Shown: positions 1 through 12,316, counted from the stretch's first letter. The stretch is DNA of 64,000 nt from Dryas octopetala (GCA_963921425.1 OY992833.1:5925228-5989227); one strand, 5' to 3'. The notes: a model not told the origin generated them from the letters alone. A program made the numbers and translations.

Positions 1-346
1 ACTTCACATTGGCACCTACTGCATAGCACGATTCCTTTTATTGGAGCCGATTTCTCTTCCGGCCTAGTTGTTATCTTTTCAATCGGGCGATACTCTTGCC
101 TCTGAGTTTGCCCCCCATGTGGTTGTGCTAGTCTATGCTTTCCCTCTCCGACCTTTTTCTCTCTTTCTCGATCGGAATCTGGAATATGTAAGTTGACCAT
201 ATTAACCTGTATCTTGGGGAAAAGATCCTTCTCAACTCCCAACATTGCCTTTTCTTTCTCTTGGAAACGTAAGGTTCCCTTGTCAATCTAGTCCTGCACA
301 ATATTCTGAAAGACAACGCAATTAGCGGTCGAGTGAGTACACGCAT
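1..346 (-). pseudogene. Gypsy gag, degenerate C-terminal segment
   Basis: Downstream of the capsid segment the minus strand reads, in shifting frames, a cysteine/histidine patch near CKWHNACTHS followed by QEKEKAMLGVEKDLFPKIQVN. This resembles the stretch after the capsid domain of plant Gypsy gag. Stops interrupt it near 300-346. It continues past the window start. Confidence 0.45.
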
Positions 347-365
347 TATGCCACTTACAGTAGGT

Positions 366-1193
366 TCATTCCTTTAGTTCATTGGCTGGTGGTATCGCTA
401 GGCCATTGGTCAGCTTGATAAGCTTCTCGGCCAATAGTTGATCGAATATTTGTTCACCCTTTGATAAATCAAAGGTGAATGCTCTAGTGGTGGATCCTTT
501 CTGCTTGGAAGAAAAGCTCACTTGTTGCACTTTTTGATCTTTGGACGCCTTCACCAAGGCCTTGCATACATGAGGCTTGGAAATCACAATCTCAGCCGCA
601 TTGACCTCGGCTGATTCTTCATCCGATTCAACTTTCACTTCCTCGAGCTCTTCTTCCATCACCACCATCTGAACACTTGACTTATTTTTGTTCCATGCAG
701 CCTTTGCTGCCATTCTTTTCTGGCTTTCTTCCCTTAGAATAGCTTCATATCTATCCACCCTCATGACTAAATCATAAAGATCTCGGAACTCCATCCCTTC
801 AAACTTCTTCCGAAGCTCCAAAGACAAACCATTCTGGGCTAACTTCACAACTTCGCTCTCGAGCAAAGGGACAGTGCATTTATTTCTTGCAAGCCTAAAT
901 CGAGAGATATACCCTTGAGCTGATTCTTCAGAATTTTGCACCAAACGGGCTAAGTCAGCCATCGAAACTTCTAGTTCGTGGTGATAGAATTGTTCATGGA
1001 AAATTCGCTCAATAGTTTGCCAATTTGGAACCGAGTTGACCGGCAAACTAACATACCAGTTGAAAGCAGCTCCAGTGAGTGATTTGTGAAACATCTTAAG
1101 TTTCAGATTATCATTGTTTGCAGCTTCAGCACATTGGGCCGTGAATCGGCCTATGTGTTCAATAGAGGATTGATAATCTTGACCGGAGAACAA
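366..1193 (-). pseudogene. Gypsy gag, capsid-domain segment
   Basis: This 275-codon open stretch carries the plant retrotransposon gag domain. Residues 25-75 contain the conserved pattern LTGAAFNWYVSLP followed by FHEQFY, and residues 80-150 form the helical capsid part (QGYISRFR, LSLELRKKFEG). A charged, glutamate-rich linker follows around residues 175-200. Gag makes the virus-like particle in which the element copies itself. The reading frame is separated from its N-terminal half (1525-2181) by about 330 bases with stops, so this copy is not functional. The lineage looks Athila/Tat-like, but without pol this is a guess. Confidence 0.75.
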
Positions 1194-1524
1194 AGTGAAA
1201 TCAGGAACTCTGATGAGTGTGCATTTTGCATCACTTTATGATACTAATTCCTTAACCTAGAGTGTTAGAACTCGATATTTTGTGTTTCTTGTGTATTTTG
1301 TTCTAAGAAAACATTCAACAAACCCTAAAACCTCTTGGGTATTCTGTTTGGTCCAGAAAGTCAGGGTACGGTCTTCAGTATACCGGTCGAATTGTTCTCC
1401 TAGCTAGAGATCCATACATGTCTTGGACGACCATCTCGATCATATTCCTATCAATTCCCACCGGGGCTTGGCAGAGTCTGACCTGAATGCCCCTAGTAAA
1501 GTTGTTGACCACTTGATGGTTGCC

Positions 1525-2181
1525 TTATTGGTTTTGGGCCCGGCCATTATTCTGGCCGTTACCATTGCCCCCCAAACCTAAATGAACTCGTGGTTGATTT
1601 GCCAAAGGTGGCGGTCTATAGGGTTCAGGGATTTGCACTTGATTGGCCACAGGTGGATTTTGACCCTGACCCCCTTGAAAAGCTTGGACAATGTGTTGTC
1701 CGATTTGGGTACCCATACCAGCAATGTTGTTGGCCATCACATTGTTAGTCCGTTCAGTCCGGTATAATGTAGTGTTCACCTGAATAGCCACGGTTTGTAA
1801 ATGAGTCTGGGTGACCCGACTTTCTTCCCACACAAAGTTGATGAGTTGTTGGACATCCTCTATAGTAGCCGGATTCGGCTGGAGTAGAGGGTCGATTTTC
1901 TCTGGTACATCTTCAATTGTAACTTCACCATATGATCCATCCTGATTCTTTTGGTCCACAAAGGTCGGAACGTGATCGTTCCCGCTTTGTTGGCCAACTT
2001 GAGGCCTCTTTCCAGAATCGAGGTTGTGATGATTGCTTAGATTCACAACACCGGTCGCCTTGCTAGCGGGTTGATTGCTTGGGTTGGTTTGATTCTTCGT
2101 CATTGGATCACGATAAGGAACCGGGTTACGGTAAGGATTCTCCTGATCACAATTTGGAAACGCACGAGTATTAGCAACCAT
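1525..2181 (-). pseudogene. Gypsy gag, N-terminal segment
   Basis: A 218-codon open frame begins with MVANTRAFPN, and asparagine, glutamine and proline are abundant throughout. It lies just upstream of the capsid segment in minus-strand order, where the poorly conserved N-terminal part of plant Gypsy gag is expected. The frame stops at 1525. Coding-like sequence (for example VNNFTRGIQVRLCQAPVGID) continues to about 1380 and then meets in-frame stops before the capsid segment. Assignment rests on position and composition more than on motifs. Confidence 0.55.
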
Positions 2182-2946
2182 GCAACGTTAGCAAAGACAA
2201 CAAATAAGGTCTCATTGGGCGTGCCAAAAATATGTTCACTCGTTTTTAGCCAAGGTTGGCCAAAAGCAACGCTTTGGTCCGTTTTCGTGTAAGTGCGGGG
2301 CGTTCCACCGTCAAGCCAAGTTTTGGCTCGATCGGAATGTAATAATGATTGTGTTGAGTAACTGCACCTAAATTGATTCTTATCAAGCGATTGATCGGCC
2401 AAGCTAGGAACCACTCTTGGCCTAGGTTCTTTTCTAGCCTCGAGGACAAGGCTCTTAAAGGCCGAGTCGGAATCAGAATCTGACCCACTAGTTTGCCTCC
2501 TTAGAATTATGTAATCGAACTTGTGCACAAAGTGGTGCAAGTGCCCAAGCAAAATAAAGAAACTAAGGATAACAAAAATATAATGAAACTCAATACGATT
2601 TTGACCAACCAAGTTAACTTCAAGATTCAAAGAAACAATGAAAATAACAGGCATTAGATTGAGGGCGAATGAAAGAAAAATTGCATTAAAGTTGAAATAA
2701 GGACAAACAAAGTTGCATGAAAAGTAAAGAACAAAAATAAATCGATACCACAAGCCTTTGGGAAGGATGATGGTAGAGCTACAAATCTAGTGAATTAGAG
2801 CTATTGAAAACCTAAAAGTACCTTGAAATGTAGCAACTAAGTAAAATGGAAAGCAAAAGAACTTTGAGAGATTCCTGAGAGCCTGAGAAATTTGTGAGTT
2901 GATTGTTGTGTGTTGAATATCCTTTTTTTTTTCTTCTGAATGCGTC

Positions 2947-2955
2947 TATATATAA
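2947..2955 (-). promoter_or_regulatory. TATA box of the Gypsy LTR
   Basis: The minus strand reads TTATATATA here, between the presumed U3 and the leader that runs into gag. The position fits transcription start of the element. Confidence 0.5.
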
Positions 2956-3299
2956 GGGTTAGGATAGCAATGGGTCATTACTTGGCCCGGAATTTCTCCT
3001 AGACTCCTTGTACGGATGGAATTTGAACTTTCTTGAATTTAGGATTCGACCAGATTCTTCCTTGATAACCACGTGATCTTGAGCATTGATGGTTGATGAG
3101 AATCCTTTCCAAATTTGAACTCTTTACTTGTACAGAATTCTAGCTTAAGTAGAACTTCTTGGTGGATGAGAGATCCTTATGTGACTTGGGCAGAGCCATT
3201 ATTGGCTAAGAAATTTCATCAAGAAGCTTTCGGGTTTGATCGAACTCTTTGAGGCTTTAGCTTAATAAAAATTCGGCCCAAATATTGAGACCCAAGCTT

Positions 3300-3610
3300 A
3301 AAAAATTAAAATAAAATAAAACGACCCAGCCTCAAAACTAGGTTGGAGTCACCTCTTTTATTTTATTTTATACCCAATAATAAAACTGCCCAGCCCATTT
3401 TTATCTTCGATCGGGCTGATTTTGTTATTTTAAATACATAACCCGGCCTCAAACTAGGCCGGAATTATTTCTCTTTGCTTGAAATTATACATGGCCTAGC
3501 AAATTGCATTTAGTTGGGCCAACTCATTCTATAAAAACACGAGAAAGAGATGACCCGGCCTCTAAATAAGCCGGAATCACTCTTTTATTTTGATACAACA
3601 TAATGAGTTG
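3300..3610. repeat. Imperfect ~110-bp tandem repeat in the Gypsy LTR
   Basis: Three related units begin near 3322, 3440 and 3550. Each has a GACCCGGCCTC / AGGCCGG palindromic core followed by a CACTCTTTTATTTT-like tract. Repeats of this kind are common in the U3 of plant Gypsy LTRs and may bind host factors. That role is inference. Confidence 0.5.
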
Positions 3611-4192
3611 GGCCTCAATAAAATATTCTGGCCTTTCACTCACTCAAGTCGAGCCACTTTCATGATCCCTCGCCAAAATCCGGCCTCCTCTAGGCCTTTG
3701 AAGCCACTTCACAAAATATTTTCGCCCAACCTCTTATAGTGGGTGAACAACACTTTTGAAACGAAGGGTCGAGGTAGCATGGATAGATTTTAATTGATCA
3801 CTTTCATTATGTTCACAAGGCTGGGCGATCAACATAGTTGATATTTGGGCGAAATAATCATGAAAAAAGATTGGGTGATCAAAACATAAAAAATAGGGAA
3901 AGAAAGTTGCCCGGGCTATGTAGAAGGTATTTGAGTGTAAAAAATGCTAGAGTAGTTGGGCGGATAGAAATAATGGGAAAAAAGCAATCCATACCAATCA
4001 TAGGATATTTTGTAGGTGGAGATAGGCTGGATAGCCTAGAAGGAATTTTAGTAGAAAATGAGAGGAGAGAGGCTGGACAAAATATTTATATGCTTTAGGT
4101 GGCCAACTTCCATATCTCTTTTTCAAAATAGTCTGGGCCCACTTAAAAGTGAAAAACCACTTTTGGTCTTTAAAACATGTATTTGGCTAGGC

Positions 4193-4657
4193 ATAATATA
4201 TATATATATACTTATATGTATATAAATATATATATTATTTATTAAATTCCCAGCTCTAGAGCTAACTAGTTAGTAAGATAATATAACGCTAACTATCATT
4301 TTGAGCCCACTACACAGTGTAATTTCATGATCTGAACCGTTTATTTTTTAAGCTCTCATTCAAAGATCATCCTTAGAAAAAAGTAACAAAATCGGAAATC
4401 GTTTAGCCAATTATTAATAAGCTAATTGTGCTCATGTAAATGGACGAACACAAGTTTTTCAATAAAACATGAAATGATTGTAATGATAATCGAATGGCTA
4501 AATGATTTCTGATTTGATTGATTTTTTGTAAGATTATCTTTGAATGGAGACCTAAAATATAAACGGTTTGGCTTATGAGATTACATTGTATAGTGGGTCC
4601 AAAATGGTGGTTAGTATTGTATTATCTTATTAACTAGTTAGTTCTAGAGCATTTTTG

Positions 4658-4688
<31 letters not shown>

Positions 4689-4862
4689 CATATATATGAG
4701 CTACCGATAACACCCGTAAGCTTCCAATATCAATGCCACTCAATGGCATGCTTTATATATAAAGTATGTATATATATATACATATAAACTCAAAACATCA
4801 ATCAATCTCTCTCTTCAATTAATTCACCCAGCCAATCCTATATATATATATATATATATATA
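4193..4862. repeat. Cluster of AT microsatellites
   Basis: (TA)n tracts lie at about 4193-4244, 4658-4698, 4750-4785 and 4838-4862. They flank the small foldback element at 4253-4650. Confidence 0.85.
4253..4650. mobile_element. 398-bp foldback MITE
   Basis: The two ends are inverted repeats: GCTCTAGAGCTAACTAGTTA at the left pairs with the reverse complement of TAACTAGTTAGTTCTAGAGC at the right. The match continues inward, with small differences, through the 'GGGTCC'/'GAGCCCACTA' region and on to AAAGATCATCCTTA, so nearly the whole element can fold. It has no coding capacity. Its inner part resembles the palindromic units inside the CACTA element at 18040-19735. I could not see a clear target-site duplication in the flanking AT tracts. 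Confidence 0.7.
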
Positions 4863-5896
4863 TCAATTTACAAACATCCATTGTCACTTTCTTGCTGGCA
4901 TTTCGGCAATTTCTATCCATTAAACCAACCCATAGCTATACATATATACATCTATGTACGAACGCCCATGCTACAAAGTTTGATTGCAATTTTCTATTTG
5001 CTCTGCACATAGGTAAATTGATCCAACCATCAACTTTCCTTTCTTCTACAAAAAATCTCTATTTCAAATTGACTCCAGGTAACTCCCACGAAAGCCACTC
5101 TAAGCTGGTTGGGCTTCCCGCATTCAATATCCAACATCCTCAATTTGGTCTCGTCTTCCTGCTTTATTGAAATTCAAAATTGGCCGAGCCTTACTTGCAT
5201 ATTTCACTCAGTGCAACCCATCAACCAAACAACAAACTAAATTTCTGTCCGCCAGCACTCCTTGCAATTTCTCTCCTCTTTTTTTTTTTTCTCTTTTGAT
5301 TCAAACAACCAAAAAACAACTACTAGTTGGATTTTAAGCCACCCAAATATCAAAATAAGTTACTACCCATGCTTCTTCTTCATCTGAAATACTCAACCAT
5401 TCATTTGGCTGTCATCTTGTGGTTTTTGGAACCCCATTAGCAGCCCTCTTCAACTCTCTTGGTTCAGTGCTAATACCGCACACTATGTGTTCGATTTAAG
5501 TCTCCACTTAGCTTGGCATGACTCAAACTTCATGAATGAAGGTAGGTCGGCCTCCCCTCCACAACCATTCCCATTTTACTTGTCTTGCCATGGTAAATGC
5601 TAATTTATGGCCGAAACACATACTATAAAAAGAGGTATGTATTCATTAAAATCCCAAAAGGAAGAAATACTAATATGGTGATAGTTCTACTTTTACCTAT
5701 CAAATAATATTCATGTTTAGGAAAGTACTTGTTACACATACATGACAGATAAATGAAATGTAGTGCCTTTTTATTGTTTCAAAATGGATACCAATTAAGT
5801 GGTGCATAATAATAATAGTAGCGAGGATAAAGTCTAATAAATAGTAGCTACAATATAGTACAGATAATAATATATTATTAAATACTAATAATAGTT
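4863..5896. other. Intergenic stretch, no gene recognised
   Basis: Unique-looking plant intergenic DNA with polypyrimidine patches and AT-rich tracts. A 92-codon open frame at 4892-5170 has no recognisable motif and no partner exons, so I do not call it a gene. Confidence 0.5.
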
Positions 5897-7009
5897 TAGA
5901 GAAAATTATAGATTTTGTTCACTTACTTCATACTTAGTTCAATTTTAGTTCATAATCTTTTTTAAATTTTGTTTTAGTTCATTTATTATTTAACTTGTTC
6001 GATTTTGGTTCATTCCGTGAATTTTGAAAAGATGCCATTAAATTGAGGGACAAATATGTAATTTTTTCATAAAAAAATTTATAAAATTAAAAATAAAACT
6101 TTAAATCAATTTTATAAAAACAAACAAAAATCATCTCCTTCCACCCTCCCCCCACCCGAGCACCCCACCCCAAACCACCACCACCATCTCCTTCCTCCCC
6201 TCCACTCCCCTGCCCCAAAAATAAATAAATAAATTAAAACAAACTCCTTCCCCAACCCAGCAATCCGCAGTCCACACCATCCTCCCTTCCCCTCCCCCAA
6301 GTCTGCCACCCAACCCACTCACCTCACTCCCCCGATCTGGAGGCCCAAGCTGTGAAGCTGTAGGGCTCGGCACTGCAGAGGGTGCGAGGACAGGAGGGTC
6401 TCCGCCACGTGAAGTGTCGTCGTTTGGCCGTCGCTCTCATTTCTTGATGAATTCAAAAAGGGGAAGGAGTTTGTTTTAATTTTTTTTTTTTTTTTTTGGG
6501 GGAGGGGATGGGAGGAAGTGGATGGTGGTGGTGCTGGTTTGGGGTGGGGTTGTTCCTTCTAGTTCACAATTTTGAGGAGAAAAGAATTATAGAACACATA
6601 GCAAGTTGTCACTGAGAAATAATGCAGGACTGCAGGTAATCAACCTCATACAATTCAATCTTTACTTCTATAGTTCTATGAATGAAAAATAAATAAATTA
6701 TATATCATTTATACCTACAGGGGAAACATACAAGCTCGGGTGGGGGGAGGGAGGGAGGAGATGATTTTTGTTTGTTTTTTATTTTTAAAAAAAAATTGAT
6801 TTAAAGTTTTATTTTTAAATTTTATAAATTATTTTATGAAGAAATTACATATTTGTCTCACAATTTAACAGCATCCATCCAAAATAAACGAAATAGACCA
6901 AAACCGAACAAGTTAGATAATAAATGGACCAAAACGGAACTTAAAAAAGATTATAGACTAAAACTGAATTAGCTATGAAGTAAGTGGACTATATCTGTAA
7001 TTTTATCTA
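5897..7009. mobile_element. 1.1-kb long-armed foldback element, copy A
   Basis: Arms of about 270 bp at 5897-6165 and 6735-7009 are inverted repeats. Both carry the tract with ATTTGTC near AATTTAACGGCATC and the GCTCGGGTGGGGGGAGG block. A second palindrome lies inside, where about 6148-6262 pairs with 6460-6550 around the C-rich ACCCCAAACCA block. No protein is encoded. The flanks show only a weak 9-base similarity (ATAATAGTT / ATAATTTAA), so the family is unproven. A Mutator-like non-autonomous element is most likely. A second copy (14720-20579) is split by a CACTA element. Confidence 0.7.
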
Positions 7010-7017
7010 ATAATTTA

Positions 7018-8170
7018 AGGCGTTTTAGCAAGACACCCACCTGAACTTTGACTCGATTTCCATGTTATCACCTAAATTAAAAATTGAAGCAAGTTGCTCC
7101 ATAAATTAAATTTTATTTGTAAGTTACCACCTTTATCCAAATCTTCATGGGTTTTTTAGTCTTTGAACTTTGGTGGGGAAGCTTTGGCCACCTCAACATG
7201 CTTAGTGGCAAGGCCTAATCAATTACAAGTGGCTACATGTAGAATTATTTTTCTATTTATATTTTCTTATTTTTATAGACTTTGAAAACTAATTAAAAAT
7301 AGCTCTGAACTCAAAAAAATATACGAAAAATTCTTACAGACTCGTCTTGACTAATACTAATTTACTATGGAGTTAATTATCAATTTGCCCTCCAAGAGTT
7401 TCTAGAAAATTTGGGAAGTCCAAATTTATTTCTAAAAAATTAAATACTCTAGACTTTTTGAAAATTCATAGGATAATTTTCCGAACTCTAAACAATACAA
7501 GGTCTGCACCATTGGTCTTTTAAAAACTAACACTACCTTTCTCGTGAACACTTGCTACCCAAAAGACCTCTCGGTCTTAGAGGACAATAAATTCAAGAAA
7601 AATTCTAGAATTTTCATAAAATCTCGAAAGAAGTCTCTAAAACAGGTTTTTGGTAATTTTGAAAATATTTTTTAGAATTCTTCTAAGACTTTACGGAAAT
7701 TTTATAATTTTTATAGAATTTATTTTATGGCAGGAAATTTATTTTACTTTTTTAAAAAAGAAATTTGGACTTCCCAAATTTTATGGAAACTCTCAGAGGG
7801 TAAATTGGTAATTTGACTCTATAGTAAATTATTATTAGTCAAGACAAGTCCGTAAGAATTTTCTGTGTATTTTTCTGAGTCTGAAGCTATTTTTAATTAG
7901 TTTTTAAAGTTTATAAAAATAGGAAAATAGAAAAAGAAAAATGGTTGTACATGTGGCCACTTGTAACTGGTTGGGCCTTGCCACTCAGCATGCTGAGGTG
8001 GCAAAAGCTTCCCCACCCAATTTCAAAGACCAAAAAACCCCTGAAGATTTGGATGGAGGTGGTAACTTGCAAACAAAATTTAATTCATGAGGCAACTTGT
8101 TTCAATTTTTAATTTAGGTAATAACATGCAAATCGAGTCAAAGTTCAGGTGAGTATCTTGCTAAAAAACC
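7018..8170. mobile_element. 1.15-kb foldback element with 8-bp target duplication
   Basis: The left end starts near GGCGTTTTAGCAAGACACCC and the right end is its imperfect reverse complement (TATCTTGCTAAAAAACC). The two arms, each about 550 bp, pair over most of the element, so it is close to one long palindrome. ATAATTTA lies at 7010-7017 and again at 8171-8178. The other duplicated block has the uninterrupted sequence ...CTAATAATTTAATATCC... at about 20577, so the empty site is known. No coding capacity. Long arms and an 8-bp duplication suggest a Mutator-like or hAT-like origin. Confidence 0.85.
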
Positions 8171-8672
8171 ATAATTTAATATCCTGTAAACAAATTATTT
8201 AGTACTAACAACACATTCTTATAATCCTTGTCCTTTATCCTTCTTGTTTTTGTTAGACCTTAAGTCCCTTTTAAATGTTTTCTCAAATATATTTGTGATT
8301 ATTTGTGCTGATATATAGAAACCAGTATTATGGGAATACAGTCTGGTGAATGAATCAGAGAAGTTCAAATAGTGTGTTATTTATAGGAAAGGATTATTAA
8401 GTTGAAGGGGAAATAATTGTCTTAAGAGTATGAAATAATAATTGACCCGGCCACATCATAACAACTTAGGCTTTTGAGAACAGTTGTAAACGAACAACAC
8501 TTAATGAATAGCTGTTAAATCTTCTTAATTTTGTCGCTTCTTCTACGTGCACATTAGTACTTATACAATGCAATTTCTATACATTATGTACCGTTCAAAT
8601 TTAGAATCTTTATATGAGGAGTTCAGAGTATTAAAACTATTAAATGTTGATTGTTCTTATCTTTCACTGCAC

Positions 8673-9745
8673 ATACGAACCTTTTTGATTCGCAATATAT
8701 GGTTTGTTAATTCTTTTCAAAGAAGGTCCAGCTGCTTATAAAGCCTATTACTTGAGGTGAGGTTCTGAGCCTATCTTACACAGTTACACGTGTTATTTCT
8801 GAAACTTTAAATGAGGTATTGCATGTTGTCATGTCATTGGCAAATGATTGATTGTAGGGCTGGGCAGTTGACTCAGCTTGAGTCTTCCATGGGCATCTCT
8901 CACAATGAGGTGAGTCCCATGTGTTGAGGAGCCCACCTCATTGTGAGAGATATCTCATTGGGACATGTCCCATAAAAGACTCACTCGTTACTCAAGATGG
9001 GTCGGCTCAGTTCTTTTTTCTTTTTTTGTCTCAACACTGTTTGAATTGGATTGGGTGAATGACAAGTTAGTGGATTAACTCGGTTTGGGTGAAGGTTAGT
9101 GGATTACTAATTCAAGTCAACCCACTGATTATATACAATAAGATATTGTAACTTGCCGTTGACATTCAAACCTTGGAGACCTGTAAAGGAAGACAAGTTG
9201 ATACCATGATGCCATATTACGCTTCTTGTTGTTCTTACACTTTTCCAGAATAGTGAATTGGTAAAAGCTCTAAATCCCACATCGCTTAGATGTGAGTTTT
9301 GTTCCTGTTCCTGTCTTGCACTCGATGAAAGCGTCCCCCCTCTTGCCTAATGAGTCAATGAGCCTGGCACTTGCGCTGTGGGTTGTAATGGGCATTCTTA
9401 AGCTCCTGTGAGCTCCTTCTGGGCTCCTCTAAGCCTTTATAAGTTTTCTTAACATGATAGTTCATAGCAGTATTTAAAGATGTTACATAAATGGAGCTAA
9501 TTTTTTATAACATTATGGGTTATATGAGGAATTTGGTGTTATAATCCGTTGCGGTGGTCATTTAAACTAAAAAAAAAAACCAATAGTGCTTACATTTTTC
9601 TTAAGAACTGTAATATTTCATGCTAGTCCAACTGAATCATGTTTTATGAACTAATTATTCTTTACTTATGTCATTATAGGCAAATGAAAACATGGGGCAC
9701 TTCAGCAGGAAAGCAGAGGGAACTCAGCAAGATGCTTGAGGAATG
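8673..9745 (+). pseudogene. tRNA ligase (RLG1-type) gene fragment, block A
   Basis: Two consecutive exons of plant tRNA ligase remain. The first ends at 8756 and encodes GPAAYKAYYLR. The second, 9680-9745, encodes QMKTWGTSAGKQRELSKML-EEW. The split AGG codon joins them in phase. Plant tRNA ligase repairs and joins tRNA halves after intron removal and also acts in mRNA splicing during the unfolded-protein response. Here only an internal piece survives. The acceptor before the first exon reads TGCAC instead of the TGCAG seen in block B, the first exon is frame-shifted upstream of GPAAY, and the following exon is deleted. It therefore cannot make a protein. Identification rests on my recognition of the family. 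Confidence 0.7.
8893..8962. repeat. Short inverted repeat / hairpin
   Basis: CATCTCTCACAATGAGGTG is followed about 20 bases later by CACCTCATTGTGAGAGAT, forming a strong stem within block A. The block B version near 21386-21440 has decayed bases in the stem. Confidence 0.6.
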
Positions 9746-10209
9746 GTGACTTTGTACAACTTTACCATGTTTTTTTTTTTTTTTACTCACTACCTAAGAC
9801 TTTCAGTTGGTAGAAATTTTTCCTGTATATACATCCACCCAAATATAGGCACATGTTTATTTTAGAAATGTTGTTCCGTTAAAACTAACTGACAGTGCCC
9901 ATATAAGAAAAAGAACAGAAGAAAAGAAAAAAGAACCAAGTGTCAAATTATTATTTGACAAACTCAAGAAGAAACTATGTATTTGCCTAAGGATTCAAGC
10001 GTTTTTGAATTGGGAATTTGGGATACAAATTAGTAAATTACTGGAGTATATTCCTGTTACTGGCGAAGAAAGTCAAAAATGGCAACTTGTTTGTGTCATA
10101 ATTGATTTTTCATTAAAGTACCTTTACCCACACGTTTCCAAAATAGTTAATAATTATCAACAAAAGGCAATAAACTCAGGTTGTGGGTCAGAGATACAAC
10201 CACACAAAA

Positions 10210-12295
10210 ATGAGTTCGTTCGGAGTCCAAGTAATCACTACTGTTTCAGGCATTCTGTGTCTACTCCTCCCCTTAGCTCTCTTCAAGATCTTTCACAAAC
10301 TATGGTGGATTCCAACTCGCATACAGAATTTGATGGGTCAGCAGGGAATCAAAGGCCCTTCTTACAGATTCATCCATGGAAACACCAAAGAAATCTCCAG
10401 CATGATAGAGGAAGCTGGGAGCAGGCCCAAAAATCTATCACATGACATATTATCTCAAGTTCAACCTCATATTCACTCATGGACCAAGATATATGGTAAA
10501 AATCTAGCTACCTCTTAACTATGGTATATGGATCTTAGTTCCATGAGAAATTTTGTTCATCTTTTCCAACAGGGAAGATTTTTCTTCAATGGTATGGTTC
10601 TCGAGCTGAGCTGGTCATTACAGAACCTGAGTTGTGCAAAGAGATACTGAATAACAAAGACAGAGCTTACCCAAAAAAGAAGTTGCAATACTATGTGAAG
10701 AAGCTATTTGGAGATGGCATTTCGACATCCGAAGGTGAAAAATGGGCCAAATTGCGAAAGCTGGCCAACCATGCCTTCCATGGAGAGAGCTTAAAAGTAA
10801 GTTGTCACAGTTACTATTGATAATTCTTGCAAAGACTACTGTAGTAGTAGTAGTAGTTATTATCAATTATTTAATAACAAGAGACTAAATTTAAGGTAAA
10901 ATTTGCTATTTGCATGATGGTTTTCTTTTACTATTTCTAGAGTATGATTCCAGAAATGATAACTAGCACTGAGACAATGCTAGAAAGGTGGAAAAATCAT
11001 GAAGGAAAAGAGATTGAGGTGTTTGAAGAATTTAGGTTGTTCACTTCTGAAGTGATTTCCAGGACAGCATTTGGCAGCAGCTACTTAGAAGGGAAGAACA
11101 TTTTTGACATGTTGATCAAGTTATCCTCATTGATATTCAAAAATGCTTACAAACTTAGGTTTCCTGGCTTCAGGTTAATTTCACTTAACTAAATCTCGAA
11201 ATTGGCAGAGTTCCCATTTTTGAAATTGAGCACAATTGTACATAACCACATATTTTCTCGAGATTATGAGAAATATGACCAATTTCATTTGATATTGGAG
11301 AAACTATTCACAACAATATTATTGGAGGGTTATGTCTGTTGTCACTTCTCATGTTTAGTCTTCCATTCAATATTGCAGTAAGTTTTTTAAAACCAATGAT
11401 GAGGCCGAATCAGAGGAGCTTGAGAAAGGAATACGCGACTCCATATTAGGGATTGTAAAGAAAAGAGAAAAGAAAGTAATAACTGGAGAAGAAGACGGCT
11501 TTGGGAGTGATTATCTTGGATTGCTGTTAAAGGCTCATCATGATAACAATGACAACCAGAGGGTTTCGGTGGATGAGATAGTTGATGATTGCAAGACGTT
11601 TTACTTTGCTGGACAAGAAACCACTAATACTTTGCTGGCTTGGACTGTGTTTCTTCTGGCACACCATACGGATTGGCAAGAGGAAGCAAGAAAAGAGGTC
11701 CTGCACTTATTTGGCAAACAAACTCCAGATGCCGACGGCATTGCCAAACTAAAAACAGTAAGAAAGTCAAGAACCCCAATCAAATTCTTGTCTAAAATGC
11801 AGAAATGTTCAATTAAATTTGAAATGCTGATTTGTTCTGAATTTTTCATTTTCATGTATGCAGATGAGTATGATCATCAATGAGTCTCTAAGGCTATATC
11901 CTCCTGTTTATGCAATTGTAAGGAGAGCTGAAGGGGATGTTAGACTGGGAAACCTCATTGTTCCTGCTAATGTTGAATTGCGCATCCCAAATATAGCAAT
12001 TAACCATGACCCTCAGTTCTGGGGACAAGACGTGCATCTTTTCAAACCAGATCGATTTGCAGAAGGGGTTGTTAAAGCTACCAACAATAACATAGCCGCA
12101 TTCTTACCCTTTGGAATGGGACCTCGAATATGTGTAGGCATGAACTTTGCAACCACTGAAGTAAAGATTGCTCTGTCAATGATTCTACAACGCTACGCCT
12201 TCACCCTTTCCCCGGCTTATATCCACTCACCCTTTCATTATCTTATTACAGTTCGACCACAACATGGAGTTCAAGTAATCCTACACTCACTGTGA
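10210..12295 (+). CDS. Cytochrome P450, CYP749-like (CYP72 clan), copy 1
   Basis: A complete five-exon gene: 10210-10495, 10573-10796, 10941-11173, 11379-11757 and 11864-12295, all with GT-AG introns and matching phases, giving 517 residues. Residues 10-30 form the N-terminal membrane anchor that places the enzyme on the endoplasmic reticulum, followed by WWIPTRIQ. The oxygen-binding I-helix motif AGQETT is at 325-330, the K-helix E381/R384 (ESLR) and KPDRF at 435-439. The haem loop FGMGPRICVG spans 457-466 with Cys464 as the iron ligand. CYP72-clan enzymes oxidise terpenoids, hormones and other small molecules. No substrate can be assigned here. The start is the ATG giving MSSFGVQV, shared with the other copies. 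One extra codon (Ile in YLITVRP) near the C-terminus distinguishes it from copies 2 and 3. Confidence 0.93.
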
Positions 12296-12316
12296 ACTGT
12301 GAACACCAGAACTGCC

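Larger units (their letters stand above)
1..4140 (-). mobile_element. 5' part of a Gypsy LTR retrotransposon, cut by the window edge
   Basis: Read on the minus strand, the order is a long non-coding LTR-like stretch (about 4140 to 2760), a leader, then gag coding sequence running off the window at position 1. The gag matches plant Gypsy capsid proteins. The LTR-like part has a TATA box and GGCC-rich repeats. The last 346 bases still encode a degenerate gag C-terminus, similar in style to the region after the capsid domain in related elements. Protease, reverse transcriptase and integrase would lie outside the window. I could not fix the LTR ends or a clear primer-binding site, so the outer limit near 4140 is approximate. 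Confidence 0.75.

Noticed and set aside
2100..2753. 217-codon frame overlapping the gag N-terminus
   Set aside because: Different frame from gag, hydrophobic AT-rich leader translation; no family.
4892..5170. 92-codon open frame
   Set aside because: No motif, no exon partners, biased composition; likely chance.
8547..8741. 64-codon frame repeated at 21020-21214
   Set aside because: It is mostly intron of the tRNA-ligase relic; the true exon frame is different and joins in phase with the next exon.
9274..9284. ATCCCACATCG, like the upstream element of plant snRNA genes (also near 21751 and in the TRIM)
   Set aside because: No TATA at the right spacing and no recognisable snRNA or 7SL sequence downstream; the phrase is common in repeats.
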